From positions 8,115 to 72,114 of the forward strand of contig CAYTMU010000017.1 of assembly GCA_964438975.1 (NCBI GenBank): a stretch of DNA of 64,000 nt, read 5' to 3'. The DNA comes from Chryseosolibacter sp964438975 (GTDB lineage Bacteria > Bacteroidota > Bacteroidia > Cytophagales > Cyclobacteriaceae). Made by a program: the position numbers and the translations under genes. The notes under the pieces were generated by a model. That model searched no databases. It had not been told where the DNA came from and saw nothing but the letters and a program-made list of their open reading frames with translations. Below are positions 36,418-46,502 of this stretch, piece after piece. Numbering within the stretch: position 1 is the first letter of the stretch; every line of letters starts with the position of its first letter.

Positions 36418-37038
36418 ATGCATAGTAAAGATCTGCGACTGGCAGGCAAGAACATCGACGAAGCTACCCGTGTACTCATTCTGCTGCACGGTCGGGGCGC
36501 ACAGGCGGAAGACATTCTAAGTCTTGCGCAAGTCCTGAACGTTGGAGACTTTTCGCTTATCGCGCCTCAAGCCACAAATAATACCTGGTATCCATACTCG
36601 TTTCTTGCGCCGCCGCAACAGAACGAACCCTGGCTTTCTTCCGCATTACAAATGCTCGATAATGTCGTCGATGATCTCATAAGCCGGGGAATACTTTCCG
36701 AGAACATATACTTTTCGGGGTTTTCCCAAGGGGCTTGCTTAACCCTCGAATTTGCGACACGCAATGGGAGACGGTGGGGAGGTGTTGCAGCCTTTGTCGG
36801 GGGATTGATCGGAGACCGTATCTATCGGGAGAACTATAGTGGAGACTTTGCCAGCACGCCCATATTCATCGGCACCAGTGATCCCGATCAGCACGTGCCG
36901 GTGACACGCGTTATTGAGACAAGTGACCTCTTGCGGGAGATGGGAGCCACCGTAGAGCAGAAAATATACCCGGGCGCAGGTCATGCGATCAGTCAGGACG
37001 CGATCCGAAGTGCAAACGCATGGGTTTTTACGAATTGA
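36418..37038 (+). CDS. Phospholipase/carboxylesterase-family hydrolase (MhqD-like)
   Basis: A 206-residue alpha/beta hydrolase of the YpfH/MhqD carboxylesterase group. The oxyanion segment is LLHGRGAQ, the nucleophile is S103 in GFSQGACL, the acid is the aspartate of GTSDPDQHVP and the histidine is in GAGHAIS. In Bacillus, MhqD is encoded with ring-cleaving dioxygenases in quinone resistance; the dioxygenase two genes upstream here makes the same pairing likely. It starts 12 bases after the GNAT gene. Confidence 0.85.
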   Translation: MHSKDLRLAGKNIDEATRVLILLHGRGAQAEDILSLAQVLNVGDFSLIAPQATNNTWYPYSFLAPPQQNEPWLSSALQMLDNVVDDLISRGILSENIYFSGFSQGACLTLEFATRNGRRWGGVAAFVGGLIGDRIYRENYSGDFASTPIFIGTSDPDQHVPVTRVIETSDLLREMGATVEQKIYPGAGHAISQDAIRSANAWVFTN

Positions 37039-37105
37039 TAAGTAAAACCATCAAAACAGCTACGCCGGAGTAGCAGGACACCAAAGTTCTGTCTAATTTT
37101 CCGTT

Positions 37106-37711
37106 ATGAGCATACTGTATCCCTTCGAGTTATTGGGGACCTTCTTTTTTGCGATTTCGGGAGCGCTTGCCCGACAGGACAAACAGGACGATATATTCGC
37201 CGCTGCCTTTATGGGCTTCGTCACGGCCATCGGCGGCGGAACTCTCCGGGACATCATGCTGGGGAGCTACCCCCTTGTATGGATAGGTGATATCAACTTT
37301 TTGTATGCTATCCTGGCTGGCGTAATAGTTGCATACTTCGCCTTCAAAATACTCAACCGACTCCGGCGAACGCTTATGCTGTTCGATGCACTTGGAATAT
37401 CGTTCTTTACCTTGCTGGGTGTCGAAAAGGCGCTGAGCCTTGGAGTAAAGCCTGAGATCGCTGCTATCATGGGTATGTTTACAGCTGTGATGGGCGGGGT
37501 GATACGAGATGTGCTTACCAACGAAACTCCGATTATTCTAAGAAAAGAGATCTACGCAACCGCGTGTCTGGCTGGTTCAACCCTCTACCTACTGCTTCAT
37601 AAAGCTGGTGTGGAGAGAAATATCAATATGATAATCGCCATCTCACTCATCTTCGTGATCCGCATTCTAGCGATAAAATTCAAACTCGCCCTGCCGGGAT
37701 TCAGGAAATAG
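37106..37711 (+). CDS. Trimeric intracellular cation channel (TRIC/UPF0126) protein
   Basis: A 201-residue protein of seven membrane spans. The duplicated family motif is present twice: AIGGGTLRDIMLG in the first half and AVMGGVIRDVLTN in the second, each with the glycine pair and arginine that line the pore. This matches bacterial TRIC channels, which conduct monovalent cations. Its last 11 bases overlap the convergent Crp regulator. Confidence 0.92.
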   Translation: MSILYPFELLGTFFFAISGALARQDKQDDIFAAAFMGFVTAIGGGTLRDIMLGSYPLVWIGDINFLYAILAGVIVAYFAFKILNRLRRTLMLFDALGISFFTLLGVEKALSLGVKPEIAAIMGMFTAVMGGVIRDVLTNETPIILRKEIYATACLAGSTLYLLLHKAGVERNINMIIAISLIFVIRILAIKFKLALPGFRK

Positions 37712-38312
37712 TACGCTGCGGCCGCGCCGGCTTTTGCCGGGCCATCCGCGACCGGATCTTGCTGAGAAACTCCGGTGTAATACCGAGATATGATGCAATA
37801 TTGTGCTGAGGAACACAGGAGGGGATGGTCGGATACTTCTCCAGAAAACTCAGATATCTCTCTTCCGCTGTAGCACTCATGTTGTCAATAAGTCGCTGCT
37901 GATTTGCTATCAGTGCATTCTCAACCAAAATTCGAAAGAAGCGTTCGAACTTTGGCACCTTCAGGTACAGCAGGTTCTGGTTTTCGCGAGAAAGGATGAG
38001 AACCTGAGAATCCGCGACCGCCTGTATATTAAGCATAGCCGGTTTTTCGGAGAGAAGACTGTACATATCGGCGATCCACCAGTCCGGAATAGCAAAACTC
38101 AGAATGTGTTCCTTTCCATCGCGATCAACCGTAAAGCCTTTGAGTGCGCCGTCGATCACGAACGCCGAATTTCGACAAACCTCACCCGCCTCGAGATACA
38201 GTTTCCTTCTCTGCAACGTACGTGGTTCCAGGAGCGAAAGGAAAAATGATCTTTCATCTTCATCCAGGGAAATATGCCTGGCTATGTTTTTCAAAATGAG
38301 GTCTGTTTGCAT
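37701..38312 (-). CDS. Crp/Fnr-family transcriptional regulator
   Basis: A 203-residue regulator with an N-terminal cyclic-nucleotide-binding fold (YLEAGEVCRNSAFVIDGALKGF) and a C-terminal winged helix (HNIASYLGITPEFLSKIRSRM). The phosphate-binding cassette of cAMP-binding members is not evident, as is common in Bacteroidota Crp homologues, so the ligand is unknown. No 4Fe-4S cysteines of Fnr are present. A TATGTTTG promoter element is found upstream. Confidence 0.88.
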   Translation of the reverse strand: MQTDLILKNIARHISLDEDERSFFLSLLEPRTLQRRKLYLEAGEVCRNSAFVIDGALKGFTVDRDGKEHILSFAIPDWWIADMYSLLSEKPAMLNIQAVADSQVLILSRENQNLLYLKVPKFERFFRILVENALIANQQRLIDNMSATAEERYLSFLEKYPTIPSCVPQHNIASYLGITPEFLSKIRSRMARQKPARPQRTIS

Positions 38313-38329
38313 CCCGAAACGGCTTCAGT

Positions 38330-38337
38330 CAAACATA
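38330..38337 (-). promoter_or_regulatory. Bacteroidota -7 promoter element of the Crp gene
   Basis: CAAACATA on the plus strand reads TATGTTTG on the minus strand (TAnnTTTG), 18 bases from the start codon at 38312. Confidence 0.45.
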
Positions 38338-38380
38338 CTGAATTAAACCATGCCTTGCTACCTCAACTGCGGGGGGCGGC

Positions 38381-40696
38381 TCACCCTGGGTCCGATGCCG
38401 GCGTACTACCCTGTACGGATTGCACTTCACCTCCGATAAGACTGCGAATTTTCTTCCGCTCACCAACAATCCATACGATATCGCCCCACTGAAAAACAAA
38501 AGACGAATCGGGGTTAAGTATACGCTCATTACCGCGTTCGATGCCGATAACAAGTCCGTTTGTTCGTTCCCGCAAGCCGGAATGGCGTATAGTCTTGCCG
38601 TTCAACTTTGTGTGTTCATCCACGACAATCTTCTTGAGGGCGATCTCATCGATGTCGAGGTCCTGCGCGTCACTCTCCTCCAGAGAATCAAACACAGGTT
38701 TGAAAGCCTGGAGTTGGTCGTCGGTAGCAATAAGTCCGACACCATCGAAGGGGAGCAGTATCGCCTTGCGGGTCGGGACATGAATGAGTCGATCACCGCG
38801 TTTGATATAGACGATATTAATCCCGTAATGTTCACGCCAGGCGAGTTCAGCCAGGGATTTGCCGACGTAAGGTGCCTGCGGAGCCACTTCCAGTTCAACG
38901 ATGTGAGCGTCCCACGGCACAAGATTCGATTGGATCGCTTCGGTCCTGCGCCGCATGTTTGCGGACCGGGAATTATCCGCGGCTTCGGCATTTTCACGGG
39001 CGTTAAGATTCGAAAGAAAACGTATCTCGATGCGATCGTAAAACCGCTGAATCCGCTTTCCAAAGATCACGAGTACTGTTATGACAATGGGAACAGCGAT
39101 AAGCGTCGCTACCTGCGTAGAGAAGAAAGCAAACACGAGCATTGCGATGTAGAGTACGCCCAGCAGGACGCGGAAGATCTCGATCAGCAGCAGAGGACCG
39201 CGGCTGTAACGCTTCTCCAGCCAGAGTTCCTTGTAAGCAAGTTTTAACGGGCGCCGCGCCATCAGCGCCCATAAGAATGGCGCCGCAACAGCCAGTGAGA
39301 TGATCAGGCCGATGACATCCTCGGCAAACGAAGCTTCAAAGTAGCTGTCGATCCACGGCCTTACAAAATTGAGATTGATGTAGAAAAGACCGATGAGCAC
39401 CAGGCTGTTGCTTGCGAGTATTCTTCCATACGACATAAGCACAGGCTTCCATCCCGTCTCTGCCTGAATCTTCTGGGTACTGACCGAATAGGTGTTGATG
39501 TTCCTCACCCATCGCTTGGGTAGGACTCGTTGCAACGTCTCCGAAACAAAGTCGGACGATTTGATCAGGTATGGCGTTGTAAACGTCGTAATCGCCGAAG
39601 CGCCAACGGCGACGGGGAACAGAAAATCGGATATCACACCAAGTGAAAGCCCAAGCGTGGCTACAATAAACGCGAACTCCCCGATCTGCGCCATACTCAT
39701 CCCGACCTGTACTGACTGCTTCAACGGCTGGCCTGAAAGCAGTGCACCAAGTGTTGTGCTGAACAGTTTTCCGAATAGTGTCAGCAACGTGACCAAAAAC
39801 ACAGGAATACCGTATTCGACGATTGCCTGAGGATCGATCATCATTCCTACAGACACAAAGAACACCGCAGCAAACAGATCTTTGACCGGCTGAATGAGGT
39901 GTTCGACCTTCTCCGCGGATGTCGTTTCCGCAATGATCGACCCCATAATGAACGCGCCGAGTTCTGCTGAGAACCCCACCTGAGTGGCAAGGACAACCAT
40001 ACCAAGACAAAGTCCCAGGGTAAGAATGAGGAGCGTCTCGCTATCGAGGAGATTCCGCGTCCTTTTCAAGAGCGTCGGTATGAGAAATATTCCGGCCACA
40101 AACCAAAGACCGAGGAAGAAGACCAGCTTGAGAACGGTAAACACGATTTCGCTGCCTTCGAATTGTTGTGTGACGGCAATAGTCGACAGGAGCACCATCA
40201 ATAGAATAACCACAATGTCTTCGACCACCAGCACCCCGAATACGATACGCGCGAATTGCTTGGTCTTTACTCCCAGCTCGTCGAATGCCCGAATGATGAT
40301 GGTCGTTGAAGAACTTGCGAGCATCCCCCCGAGAAACAGGCTATCCATCTTCGACCAGCCCATCCAAATCCCTGTGTAGTAGCCAGCCACGGTAATGAAT
40401 ATGATCTCAACGAAAGCGGTGATCGAGGCCTCGCCACCTACCCGCATCAGTTTCTTGAAACTGAATTCCAGACCGAGGCTGAATAGAAGAAAGATCACGC
40501 CGATCTCGGCGAGCGTTTCGATGTTAGCCGTATCCGCCACGGTCGGAAGAAGCCGAAAGTGGGGTCCTACCAAGAAGCCTGCAATAATATATCCCAGGAC
40601 AAGCGGTTGCTTGATACGTCTGAAAAGCAACGTCGTGATCGCACCGGCGATCAATATCAGCGCTAGATCCTGTATAAGTGGTGGCAGGTGGCCCAT
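38381..40696 (-). CDS. CPA2 cation:proton antiporter with two RCK-C domains
   Basis: A 771-residue protein. Residues about 1-390 form the CPA2 (Kef/MdfA-like Na+/H+ or K+/H+) membrane domain, with the characteristic VLGYIIAGFLVGPHF, SSSTTIIIRAFDELGV and FSAELGAFIMGSIIAET segments. A second membrane module of about five spans follows at ~410-560. The C-terminus has two TrkA-C (RCK-C) domains (HIVELEVAPQAPYVGKSLAEL and DIDEIALKKIVVDEHTKLNG). The NAD-binding TrkA-N domain expected in KefB/KefC is absent. It is probably a K+ or Na+ homeostasis exchanger whose gating differs from Kef proteins. Confidence 0.9.
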   Translation of the reverse strand: MGHLPPLIQDLALILIAGAITTLLFRRIKQPLVLGYIIAGFLVGPHFRLLPTVADTANIETLAEIGVIFLLFSLGLEFSFKKLMRVGGEASITAFVEIIFITVAGYYTGIWMGWSKMDSLFLGGMLASSSTTIIIRAFDELGVKTKQFARIVFGVLVVEDIVVILLMVLLSTIAVTQQFEGSEIVFTVLKLVFFLGLWFVAGIFLIPTLLKRTRNLLDSETLLILTLGLCLGMVVLATQVGFSAELGAFIMGSIIAETTSAEKVEHLIQPVKDLFAAVFFVSVGMMIDPQAIVEYGIPVFLVTLLTLFGKLFSTTLGALLSGQPLKQSVQVGMSMAQIGEFAFIVATLGLSLGVISDFLFPVAVGASAITTFTTPYLIKSSDFVSETLQRVLPKRWVRNINTYSVSTQKIQAETGWKPVLMSYGRILASNSLVLIGLFYINLNFVRPWIDSYFEASFAEDVIGLIISLAVAAPFLWALMARRPLKLAYKELWLEKRYSRGPLLLIEIFRVLLGVLYIAMLVFAFFSTQVATLIAVPIVITVLVIFGKRIQRFYDRIEIRFLSNLNARENAEAADNSRSANMRRRTEAIQSNLVPWDAHIVELEVAPQAPYVGKSLAELAWREHYGINIVYIKRGDRLIHVPTRKAILLPFDGVGLIATDDQLQAFKPVFDSLEESDAQDLDIDEIALKKIVVDEHTKLNGKTIRHSGLRERTNGLVIGIERGNERILNPDSSFVFQWGDIVWIVGERKKIRSLIGGEVQSVQGSTPASDPG

Positions 40697-41153
40697 CCAG
40701 AAAACGTTTTAAAAGTCGAATTTTGTTCTGCGCGTGGCAGCCCGATTCACCCGAGCCGAAAAATACAAATTCTCAGGAGAGATTTTCAGGGCAATACACA
40801 AATTAACGCGAAGGATATACGCCATCTCTCTGTTGCCAACGCCAACCGATCCTCGGGAACTTTCCTCTCATCACACTCGATCGAAGCTGTCGAACGGTCG
40901 GAACGCCCTTGCGTCACGCGAGCCATGGGTATGTCGTCAAGTTAAACAATTCCGACGAAATGGAACAGGGGCGAAACGGACATATTTGAATTCGCGTACC
41001 TGCGATTGGACTGCGGGGCAACCGCAAACACCTTCACGGGCTTGTGGCATGCCGATCGATTGCCTAACTTGTTGAGGCCGTCTTCGGGACCTGGTATGAC
41101 CGTATGCTGAGCTTCGGTTAGTGAGGGGAGACGAAGCACAAACAAAACACCAA
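40697..41153. other. 457-bp region without a convincing gene
   Basis: Open frames here are short and have no recognisable motifs. The region separates a minus-strand antiporter from a plus-strand esterase, so both promoters must lie in it; the only -7-like word is CATATTTG at 40981-40988, with one mismatch to TAnnTTTG on the plus strand. Confidence 0.4.
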
Positions 41154-42344
41154 ATGAATCGCACTATCAATACCCTGCTTGCTTGCCTGTTCGTCAGTTG
41201 CACAGCATTCGGCCAGGCTCCTGAATTGTGTCAGGGGCGCTACTACACCGAAGAACAGGGAGCAGCAAAACTCGCCACGCTCCAAACGCGGCTGAGAACG
41301 CGCGCTGACTGGCAGGCGCGGGCCGACAGTCTGCGGACCCATGTACGGAAAGGCATGGAACTCGAAATTCTGCCCGTGCGTACCCCTCTGAATCCACGGT
41401 TCCGAAACAAAAAAAAACTGGATGGATATACCGTTGAGTCAGTCGCATTCGAAAGTCTGCCTGGGTTCTTTGTAACCGGCAATGTTTATCGCCCCACGGG
41501 AAATCATAAGAAAGAATCACTCGCTGTGGTTCTCATGCCACATGGTCATTTCCCCAAGCCTGAAGACTATGGACGATTTATGCGTGATGTCCAATACGGA
41601 GCCGCGGCAATGGCGCGAATGGGAGCAATCGTTCTTGCTTATGACATGGTGGGATGGGGCGAAAGTGTTCAAGTCCCGCACAAGCACGAGAAGGTTCTCG
41701 CCTTTCAGACGTGGAATAGCATGCGAGCAATCGATTTCATGTTAACGTTTCCGGAAGCAGACCCCGATCGCATTGCGGTAACCGGGGCGTCGGGAGGTGG
41801 AACGCAAGCCTTCATGCTTGCAGCGCTCGATCATCGAGTGCGAGTAGCCATACCGGTGGTAATGGTATCCGCGCACTTCTTCGGCGGATGCTCGTGTGAA
41901 AGCGGAATGCCGGTGCACAAGAATGGCAACACTGTTTACACCAATGCCGAGATCGCGGCGTCTATCGCACCCCGACCCTTGCAATTGATCTCGAATGGGA
42001 ATGACTGGACGAAAAACAGTGAAACGGTAGAATATCCGTTCACAAAGCATATCTATGGTCTCTACGGACAAGCCTCGCAAGTGGAGCTCGCTCACTTTCC
42101 CACAGAAGGGCACGACTACGGCAAGAACAAGAGGCGCGCAGCCTATCAATTCCTGTCCCAGCATCTCGGCCTCGACCCGACCAAGGTACTACGGGAAAGC
42201 GGTGAAGCGAATGAAAGTTTCGTATCGATCCTACAGCAGGACGACCTCTCCTTCTTCAGTTCTGAAGAACTCGAACAACTCACAAAAGGGGAAGTTGTCT
42301 ACCAGACATTTCTGGAAACCAAACAAAAGAACCGGGTCGAATAG
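41154..42344 (+). CDS. Secreted acetyl-xylan-esterase-like hydrolase
   Basis: A 396-residue alpha/beta hydrolase with a signal peptide (TLLACLFVSCTAFGQ). The fold elements are VVLMPHGHFPKP, AYDMVGWGES and the nucleophile elbow VTGASGGGTQ with S213; the histidine is in FPTEGHDYGKNKR. It belongs to the same broad group as the proteins at 53525 and 57410, which all carry a SGGGTQ/SGGGMR elbow. The ATG at 41154 begins the signal peptide. Deacetylation of a sugar ester is likely, but the substrate is unknown. Confidence 0.78.
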   Translation: MNRTINTLLACLFVSCTAFGQAPELCQGRYYTEEQGAAKLATLQTRLRTRADWQARADSLRTHVRKGMELEILPVRTPLNPRFRNKKKLDGYTVESVAFESLPGFFVTGNVYRPTGNHKKESLAVVLMPHGHFPKPEDYGRFMRDVQYGAAAMARMGAIVLAYDMVGWGESVQVPHKHEKVLAFQTWNSMRAIDFMLTFPEADPDRIAVTGASGGGTQAFMLAALDHRVRVAIPVVMVSAHFFGGCSCESGMPVHKNGNTVYTNAEIAASIAPRPLQLISNGNDWTKNSETVEYPFTKHIYGLYGQASQVELAHFPTEGHDYGKNKRRAAYQFLSQHLGLDPTKVLRESGEANESFVSILQQDDLSFFSSEELEQLTKGEVVYQTFLETKQKNRVE

Positions 42345-42588
42345 GCGAAGCCTGCTGACCAACTGGCGCAAGGTTTTTGCCATCTCTTGACAATTGTGAC
42401 CCTGTTTTTGTAATGCAACCGGATGAAGTTGCACAACGGGGGCATTTTCTGCAATCCACGCGTAAACCACTACCACCCTGGCTCAAAAATCATCATAAGT
42501 ATGCGCTTCCTTCCCATGTAAGAATTGGCCGTTTCCTCCCACGAGCCTGGCGATCCAAATTCATAAGTTTGCTATTGGAGATTTATTG

Positions 42589-44616
42589 ATGAAATTCGTC
42601 TTACTATTCGCGATACTCGTCACCAGTGCATTGTCCGGCCAAGGTCAGAACCTCCGGGATCTTACCAGGCAACTCCAGAAAGCTGATTCCGATTCGACTA
42701 AAGTACACGCGTATCAGCAGCTGGCCCGGCACTACGAATTCAGTCACATGGATTCGGCGCTTCACTATGCGCAAGCCGGACTTAGTTTCACGGTCGAGAA
42801 CCGATATCCGAAGGGGCAGGCATTGTTGACAAGAGTTCTCGCACAGATTCTTGAGCGACACGGGATGCTCGACCAGGCTCGCGACCATTACCTGGAAGCA
42901 CGCGGAATCTACGCCGAACTGGAAAATCAGCAAGGCGTTGCCGCAACGACGAACGGATTAGGCGTTGTTGCAGGCCGTACAGGCAAATACGATGAGGCCA
43001 CCCGTTATTTTGTAGAAGCTCTAACCCTTTACGAATCGATCAACCACCCGGTCGGCATCATACAAACGAACATCAAACTCGGCGTTGTCAACGACTATCT
43101 CGGAAACCTCGACAAGGCGCTCGAATATTATCTCAAAGCGGAAGAACTGAATACCGGCACCCCTTCATCCGACGCAACGCTCACGCTGCTAAACAACATC
43201 GGTGTCATTTACGGGAAAAGGAATGATCTTCGCACTGCCCTGCGGTATTTCCAACGCGGAGTCCAGGCATGCGATCCCGCGAAGAACCCAGGCATCCACA
43301 TCACGTTGCTGAGCAGCCTCGGCATTGCCTATGACAAACTCGGCAGCGCAGACTCGGCGTGGCACTACCAACAGCAGGCACTCTCTCTGGCACGGCGATA
43401 TGATCTTCCCGAGGAAGAATCCAGGTCGCTCGTCAATCTCGCCGAACTCGTCAGCGTTTCCGACCCCGATCAAAGTCTCCAATTGCTCAATCAGGCACTC
43501 ACTATCGCACACCGAATCCGCCACCTCATCCTCATCACTGAGGTTTATGAAGCGATGATCCAACAATACAAGCGACGTAACCAGTACAAGATCGCCATGC
43601 AGTTATCTGAGAAACGGCAGCAGCTCAGGGACAGCATTTTCAGCGTGGAAAAAACCCGTGAGATCGCTAACCTCCAGGCAACTCAAGAACTCGCACGCCA
43701 GGAAAATGAAATCAAACACCTCGCTCTTCAGAACGAGAAGTCGGTTGTTCAGCGGAACATCATGTTCGGTATCGCCGTCATCTCCCTGATCGTAATCGTT
43801 ATCGTTTGGTTTTACAACAACCGGGTTTCGAACCTCAATACTCAGCTGATCCGCAAACAAAACGAACTCAAAGCTTCAAACGATATTAAGGACAAGATCT
43901 TCTCCGTCCTCGGTCATGATCTGCGCGCTCCTCTGAACCGCGTCATCGGGTTGCTGAGTATGCTGGCCCTCAAGCATGAAGACGAAGAAGAGTCCACCAT
44001 TATCAAGAAACTCAAAGAGCAATCTATTGGAACACTCGAAACGCTCGACAGCTTGTTGACATGGGGACATAACCAGTTGAAGGGAATCCGTTTGGACCAA
44101 CAGGTCCTGCAGGCGAAGGATCAGATTCACAAAAGTATCAGGCTGTCTGACGACTACGCTGCGCAAAAAAGGGTACGGATCGTCGACAACATCTCGCCGG
44201 ATATTCACGTGCAAGTCGACCCTTCGCATTTTGATTTCGTGATGCGCAACCTTTTGTCAAATGCGATCAAATTCTCCCATCCCGGGGGGATCGTAACAAT
44301 CGATGCGGTCAGATTTTCGGATGAAGTAATCTTCAGTATCACAGATTCAGGTGTCGGTATTCCCGAAGGAATTCAGGGCAACATCTTTGCAGCTGATAAT
44401 GAAAGCATCCTGGGCACCTGGAACGAGAAGGGTACGGGAATAGGATTGATGCTCTGTCAACAATACATCGCCGAAAACAGAGGAAGAGTTTGGGTCGAAA
44501 GCAAGGAAGGCGAAGGAGCGACCTTCTTCTTCTCACTAAAACACAAACAACCCGTCAGGGTCGACGCGGAAGCGCCGCACAATGCGCCTGAAACAGTTGG
44601 TGCTGTAGGCGTGTAA
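42589..44616 (+). CDS. TPR-containing sensor histidine kinase
   Basis: A 675-residue kinase starting at the ATG at 42589 (a TTG lies 3 bases earlier). It has a signal peptide, about six periplasmic TPR repeats (for example YPKGQALLTRVLAQILERHG and YDEATRYFVEALTLYES), a coiled-coil, one membrane span (IMFGIAVISLIVIVIVWFY), a HisKA domain with phospho-acceptor histidine in VLGHDLRAPLNRVIG and an HATPase domain (LLSNAIKFSHPG; DSGVGIP; GTGIGLMLC). The sensing TPR is periplasmic. No response regulator is adjacent, so it is an orphan kinase. Confidence 0.93.
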   Translation: MKFVLLFAILVTSALSGQGQNLRDLTRQLQKADSDSTKVHAYQQLARHYEFSHMDSALHYAQAGLSFTVENRYPKGQALLTRVLAQILERHGMLDQARDHYLEARGIYAELENQQGVAATTNGLGVVAGRTGKYDEATRYFVEALTLYESINHPVGIIQTNIKLGVVNDYLGNLDKALEYYLKAEELNTGTPSSDATLTLLNNIGVIYGKRNDLRTALRYFQRGVQACDPAKNPGIHITLLSSLGIAYDKLGSADSAWHYQQQALSLARRYDLPEEESRSLVNLAELVSVSDPDQSLQLLNQALTIAHRIRHLILITEVYEAMIQQYKRRNQYKIAMQLSEKRQQLRDSIFSVEKTREIANLQATQELARQENEIKHLALQNEKSVVQRNIMFGIAVISLIVIVIVWFYNNRVSNLNTQLIRKQNELKASNDIKDKIFSVLGHDLRAPLNRVIGLLSMLALKHEDEEESTIIKKLKEQSIGTLETLDSLLTWGHNQLKGIRLDQQVLQAKDQIHKSIRLSDDYAAQKRVRIVDNISPDIHVQVDPSHFDFVMRNLLSNAIKFSHPGGIVTIDAVRFSDEVIFSITDSGVGIPEGIQGNIFAADNESILGTWNEKGTGIGLMLCQQYIAENRGRVWVESKEGEGATFFFSLKHKQPVRVDAEAPHNAPETVGAVGV

Positions 44617-44621
44617 GTCTT

Positions 44622-46283
44622 CTATTCTTTCCGATAACTTTCCCTGACTGCTTTGAATTCAGACCCCGCTTTCCATCGAGGCCAGTCGCTACCCGATGCG
44701 AGCTTTGCACCCACACGGAAGAGCAATCTCAAATCATCTATACCGCCTTCGAAGTTCATCCGGGTTGTGTCAAATTCATCTGAAGGCTGGTGGTAATTCT
44801 TCTGTGTGTAATCAGTCTTCAGTGACTGTCCGTACTCCTTACCCTTTCCGACGAAGTCGCTTCCGGTTTTTAGATAGAGCGCGGGCACACCAATTCGGGC
44901 GAAGTTGAAGTGATCGGACCGAAAGTAATATCCTTTTTCGGCCTCATCGTCCGGAACGACATATCTTCCCACAGCTTGTGCTTCCGCGCGGAGGTAATCC
45001 TCCATGTCTGACTGACCGCTGCCGACGACCATTACATCGTTCATTTTTCCGTAGGGATTGATCCCGTCCATATTGATATTCGCAACTGTCTTTTCTTTGG
45101 GATAAACAGGGTTTTCCGCGTAGAAAGCCGATCCCCACAACCCCTGTTCTTCCGCCGTCACCGCAAGAAACACGACAGTGCGTTCAGGACCACCCTCGAC
45201 ATTCTTGAAAGCCCGGGCAATCTCCAGTAGCCCGGCCGTACCACTCGCGTTATCGAGCGCGCCATTGTAGATGCTGTCGCCCGATGCATCCGGGCGTCCT
45301 ATTCCCACATGGTCCCAATGCGCCGTATAAATAATGTACTCATCCGGGCGTTTACTTCCGCTTACTTGACCAATTACATTATAGGATTTGTCGTAACGAA
45401 CCTGCAAGTCCATAGAGAAACTCGCACTTGCACCAAGGTCAAATCCGCGGAAGCCACGCCTCCGCGCTTCCGCCTGCGTATGGTTGAAATCGCGTCCCGT
45501 AGCATGAAAAATCTCTTCAATTGCCGGTTTGGTGATCCAGCCGGTGCCTTCGCTTGTATAGACGTCCTTGCCTCGCGGATCCAGGTATAAGTGCGCCGCG
45601 TTCCAGCCATTCTGTAACACCTGGAATGGATAACCGGCCGGCACTGTGTTGTGTATCACCAGGCAACCCTTTGCTCCTTGCCTTGCCGCCTCTTCGAACT
45701 TGTAGGTCCACCGACCATAGTACGTCATCGTATTCCCTTTGAAAAAGGTCGTATCATCGCCACCAAAGCCCGGATCGTTTACCATCACTACCACGATCTT
45801 GTCCTTGACGTCAAGACCTTCGTAATCATTCCATTCGTACTCAGGAGCTACCACACCGAATCCCGCAAATATCATCGGCACATTCTTCCATGTTACATTG
45901 GGTTGCGTGCGCTGCGAACTGATCGTGAAGTCGTGAAAGCCACGTAGCCTGATCGGACCCTTCGCAGTGGTGACTGTCATCACCGAATCAGCTTTGGGGG
46001 TGATCTCCACCATTGGCACTTCCTGCAAATAACTATCACCGTTGCCAGGTTCGATTCCAATCTCGCGAAACTGTGTCTGAAGATACTCCAACGTCTTGCG
46101 CTCCCCTTCTGTAAACGGAAGGCGCCCCTGAAAGTCGTCCGATGCCAGGATGCGCACGTGCGCCTCCATTCCCCGGAGTGTGATCGCTTCCGATGCATCA
46201 GTCAGAGTTCTTCCCCCGGGTCCACAGGAAAATAGCACGGTTGCAACCAGAAGAAATGTCAGGAAACGCTTGAAAGAAGTCAT
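44622..46283 (-). CDS. M28-family zinc peptidase lipoprotein
   Basis: A 553-residue lipoprotein: the signal ends with VLFSC and the cysteine near residue 20. A protease-associated segment (residues ~100-270) is inserted before the peptidase domain, whose zinc ligands and catalytic acid are visible as YTAHWDHVGIG, GALDNASGTAGLL, TAEEQGLWGS, NINMDGINPYG and RSDHFNFARIG. M28 enzymes are aminopeptidases or carboxypeptidases. It converges on the TPR-kinase gene with a five-base gap. Confidence 0.93.
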   Translation of the reverse strand: MTSFKRFLTFLLVATVLFSCGPGGRTLTDASEAITLRGMEAHVRILASDDFQGRLPFTEGERKTLEYLQTQFREIGIEPGNGDSYLQEVPMVEITPKADSVMTVTTAKGPIRLRGFHDFTISSQRTQPNVTWKNVPMIFAGFGVVAPEYEWNDYEGLDVKDKIVVVMVNDPGFGGDDTTFFKGNTMTYYGRWTYKFEEAARQGAKGCLVIHNTVPAGYPFQVLQNGWNAAHLYLDPRGKDVYTSEGTGWITKPAIEEIFHATGRDFNHTQAEARRRGFRGFDLGASASFSMDLQVRYDKSYNVIGQVSGSKRPDEYIIYTAHWDHVGIGRPDASGDSIYNGALDNASGTAGLLEIARAFKNVEGGPERTVVFLAVTAEEQGLWGSAFYAENPVYPKEKTVANINMDGINPYGKMNDVMVVGSGQSDMEDYLRAEAQAVGRYVVPDDEAEKGYYFRSDHFNFARIGVPALYLKTGSDFVGKGKEYGQSLKTDYTQKNYHQPSDEFDTTRMNFEGGIDDLRLLFRVGAKLASGSDWPRWKAGSEFKAVRESYRKE

Positions 46284-46502
46284 GTGTGATCGGGGTTGAT
46301 GGATACGTACGGGCAGTCACTAGCTTTGCAAGAATACCCGTCGAAGGGTAAATGCAAGCCAAATTAAGATATTTTTTTCGAATTCACAGATAACCGGAGG
46401 CGCAGGCGTCAGCCGCGCAGCGGGATCATCAAAGGGCTATAACGCATACCCCTACCGTACCAAAGACGGTGGGAAACGCGTCAGAAGAAGTAATCGGTTC
46501 AG

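Noticed and set aside
40734..41075. A 113-codon frame in the 457-bp gap before the secreted esterase
   Set aside because: No start context, signal or family pattern; composition looks random.
42387..42410. TTGACA followed by TTTTTG before the TPR kinase
   Set aside because: The spacing (about 13 bases) is too short for either the classical or the Bacteroidota promoter.
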